This document shows positions 30,605 through 32,160 of a stretch of 32,160 bases of DNA, piece after piece. Numbering within the stretch: the first letter of the stretch is position 1; the number at the start of each line of letters is the position of its first letter. The DNA comes from Coriobacteriaceae bacterium (GTDB lineage: Bacteria > Actinomycetota > Coriobacteriia > Anaerosomatales > SLCP01): the NCBI GenBank assembly GCA_003563465.1, contig PWVH01000067.1:1-32160 (forward strand). Direction: 5' to 3'. The position numbers and the translations under genes were made by a program. Below the pieces are notes generated by a model, which did no database searches, was not told the DNA's origin, and saw only the letters and a program-made list of their open reading frames with translations.

Positions 30605-31897
30605 CTATACGACTCGCGTACGCGTCTCGTCAAGCTCGTCGCCCCAGGGAAGTCGCGCGCCCATCGCTTCGGCGACCCATACCGCCGAGAGCATACCGTC
30701 TTCGTGAAAGCCATAGCGCTGCCACGCTCCGGCGAACCAGGTGTGGCGTTCGCCTTGTATCTCGCCGAGGCGGCCCTGTGCTGCGACCGCATCCGCGGAG
30801 AAGAGCGGATGCGTATAGGACATGCGTCCGATCACGCTCGCCGGGGCGGGGTCACGCACGGGGTTGAGCGTCACAAGCAGTGGGGTTTCGACCCCCAAAG
30901 GCTGCAGCCGGTTCAGATAGTAGGTCAGCGAGAGGCCGGAGGCGACCACCTCCGCTGTCTCCGAGAAGTAGTTCCACGACGCATGTGCCCTCTTGCGTGA
31001 AGGCAGAAACGAAGTGTCCGTGTGCAGGACGATATCGTTTCGGCTCGAAGCGAATGCGCCGAGCACCGCGCGCTCGGCGTCGGTCGGGTCAGCGAGCATG
31101 GAGAGCGACTCGTCGGCGTGGGAGGCGATCACAACGGCATCGTAGCGCTCTTCACCGTCCGGCCAGCTTACGATGACACCGTCGGGGCGCCGCTCGACGC
31201 GCTCGACCGGCGACGAGACCCTGACCGTCCCCGAGATCTGACGTGCTGCGGATTCCACATAAGTGCGGGCCCCGCCCACCAGGCTTCGCCACTGCGGTTT
31301 GCCGGTTATGTGCAGCAGCCCATGGTTGTCGCAGAAGCGCAGGAAGGTCTTGGCCGGGAAATCGAGCATCTGGCCGGGCGGGGTCGACCATATCGCCGAT
31401 CCCATCGGAATCAAGTACCAGTCGGTGAACCCCTTCCCGAGCCGCTCGCGCTCGAGAAGCTCGCCGAGAGTGAGGGGGTCGACGCTTTCGTCTGCGAGCA
31501 GGCGCTCGGCCATTGTGGAGAAGCGGACGATATCGACCAACATGCGCAGGAAACCCGGGCTGATCAGATTGGTGCGCTGAGCGAAGATCGAGTCCAGGCT
31601 ATTGCCGGCCCACTCGACGCTCTCTTCGGGGCATTGAACCGAGAAAGACATGTCGCTCTCGGCATGGCTGACGCCGAGCCGCTCGAAGAAGCGGATGAGG
31701 TTGGGGTAGGTTCGCTCGTTGTAGACCATGAAACCCGTGTCGGCGGGCGCGGTCTGCCCGTCGAGCGTCACGTCGTGCGTGTGAGCATGCCCTCCGAGCC
31801 GGGCATCGGCCTCGAACAGATCGACTTCGTTGGCCGGAGAGAGCAGCCAGGCCGCCCCCAGCCCGGATATGCCCGCGCCGATCACGCCTACTTTCAC
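30605..31897 (-). CDS. FAD-dependent oxidoreductase (amine-oxidase/desaturase-like)
   Basis: The 430-aa flavoprotein begins with a Rossmann dinucleotide motif (GVIGAGISGLGAAWLL), then LFEADARLGGHAHTHDV. It contains GFMVYNERTYPNLIRFFERLG and a C-terminal FAD motif near TWFAGAWQRYGFHEDGMLSA. It belongs to the NAD(P)-binding amine-oxidase-like proteins associated with DUF1365 and Cfa genes, likely acting on lipid acyl chains. The GTG start has GGGAGGA 4-5 bases upstream. It is the first gene of the operon, and a short-chain dehydrogenase gene diverges from it across 121 bp. Confidence 0.92.
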   Translation of the reverse strand: MKVGVIGAGISGLGAAWLLSPANEVDLFEADARLGGHAHTHDVTLDGQTAPADTGFMVYNERTYPNLIRFFERLGVSHAESDMSFSVQCPEESVEWAGNSLDSIFAQRTNLISPGFLRMLVDIVRFSTMAERLLADESVDPLTLGELLERERLGKGFTDWYLIPMGSAIWSTPPGQMLDFPAKTFLRFCDNHGLLHITGKPQWRSLVGGARTYVESAARQISGTVRVSSPVERVERRPDGVIVSWPDGEERYDAVVIASHADESLSMLADPTDAERAVLGAFASSRNDIVLHTDTSFLPSRKRAHASWNYFSETAEVVASGLSLTYYLNRLQPLGVETPLLVTLNPVRDPAPASVIGRMSYTHPLFSADAVAAQGRLGEIQGERHTWFAGAWQRYGFHEDGMLSAVWVAEAMGARLPWGDELDETRTRVV

Positions 31898-32018
31898 GCT
31901 ATCCTCCCATGCCCGATGGAGCCGAACGTGTCGTTTTCCCAGCCCTCACGGGTATATCTTCCCGAAACGGGCGCCAAACACCAGCGGCGCCTTCTTCCGA
32001 ACATACGGAGGTCTTGCG

Positions 32019-32160
32019 ATGCCCCTCATTCTCGTCACAGGAGTCTCGACAGGCATCGGACGTGCGCTGGCCGAGCGATTCGCGCGCGACGGGTGGACGG
32101 TGGTCGGGACCGCCCGCGACCCTAGCCGTCTGGCTAACGTGGCATGGCCGGGGGACGTGC
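32019..32160 (+). CDS. Short-chain dehydrogenase/reductase, N-terminal part (cut by window edge)
   Basis: Only the first 47 residues are in the window. They show the NAD(P)-binding TGVSTGIGRALAERFARDG motif followed by VVGTARDPSRL, typical of classical SDR enzymes. The ATG has GGAGGT 6 bases upstream. It is divergent from the lipid-modification operon and may belong to the same pathway. Confidence 0.9.
   Translation, partial: MPLILVTGVSTGIGRALAERFARDGWTVVGTARDPSRLANVAWPGDV

Noticed and set aside
1..32160. CRISPR arrays, insertion sequences, prophage or integrase genes
   Set aside because: No regularly spaced repeats, transposase motifs, terminal inverted repeats or attachment-site duplications were seen.

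Overview
This window is a chromosomal replication-origin region from a high-GC bacterium, probably a member of the Actinomycetota and perhaps an anaerobic, Coriobacteriia-like lineage. The placement is inferred from gene order, frequent GTG/TTG starts, a reverse-type rubrerythrin and a multiheme cytochrome c. No rRNA or other definitive taxonomic marker is present.

Left part (1-6900): the C-terminus of a sensor histidine kinase meets ddl tail to tail. An acidic membrane protein lies upstream of ddl. Then come an HtrA/DegP-type membrane-anchored protease, a membrane-anchored multiheme cytochrome c on the minus strand, and reverse rubrerythrin followed closely by rlmN.

Origin core (6900-22700): leftward genes run rpmH-rnpA-yidD-yidC-jag, then, after a gap of about 630 bp, rsmG-parA-parB-ytxH. 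Two canonical parS sites lie just upstream of rsmG. The rpmH operon has a consensus TTGACA-N18-TATAAT promoter. Rightward genes run from an unusual GHKL-ATPase/winged-helix protein through dnaA, dnaN, a DUF721/DciA-like gene, gyrB, a small membrane protein and gyrA. DnaA-box clusters flank dnaA on both sides, and a DnaA-trio-like unwinding element sits just before dnaN, as in bipartite origins. recF is absent from its usual place after dnaN.

Right part (22700-32160): a HAD phosphatase, then an overlapping three-gene MacA/MacB-like efflux operon (adaptor, ATPase, permease). Next are a BFN/DUF151 protein and a divergent YjbQ protein, tRNA-Ile(GAT) with its own promoter and terminator, and a tiny gene for a 51-aa secreted peptide. 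A leftward lipid-modification operon follows (FAD oxidoreductase, DUF1365, cyclopropane-fatty-acid-synthase-like methyltransferase), with the start of a divergent short-chain dehydrogenase at the right edge.

The best candidates for undescribed biology are the ATPase-HTH protein joined to dnaA at the origin, the small secreted peptide with a stress-sigma-like promoter, the cytochrome with a CXCH haem motif, and the dyad-plus-parS regulatory region in front of rsmG-parAB.
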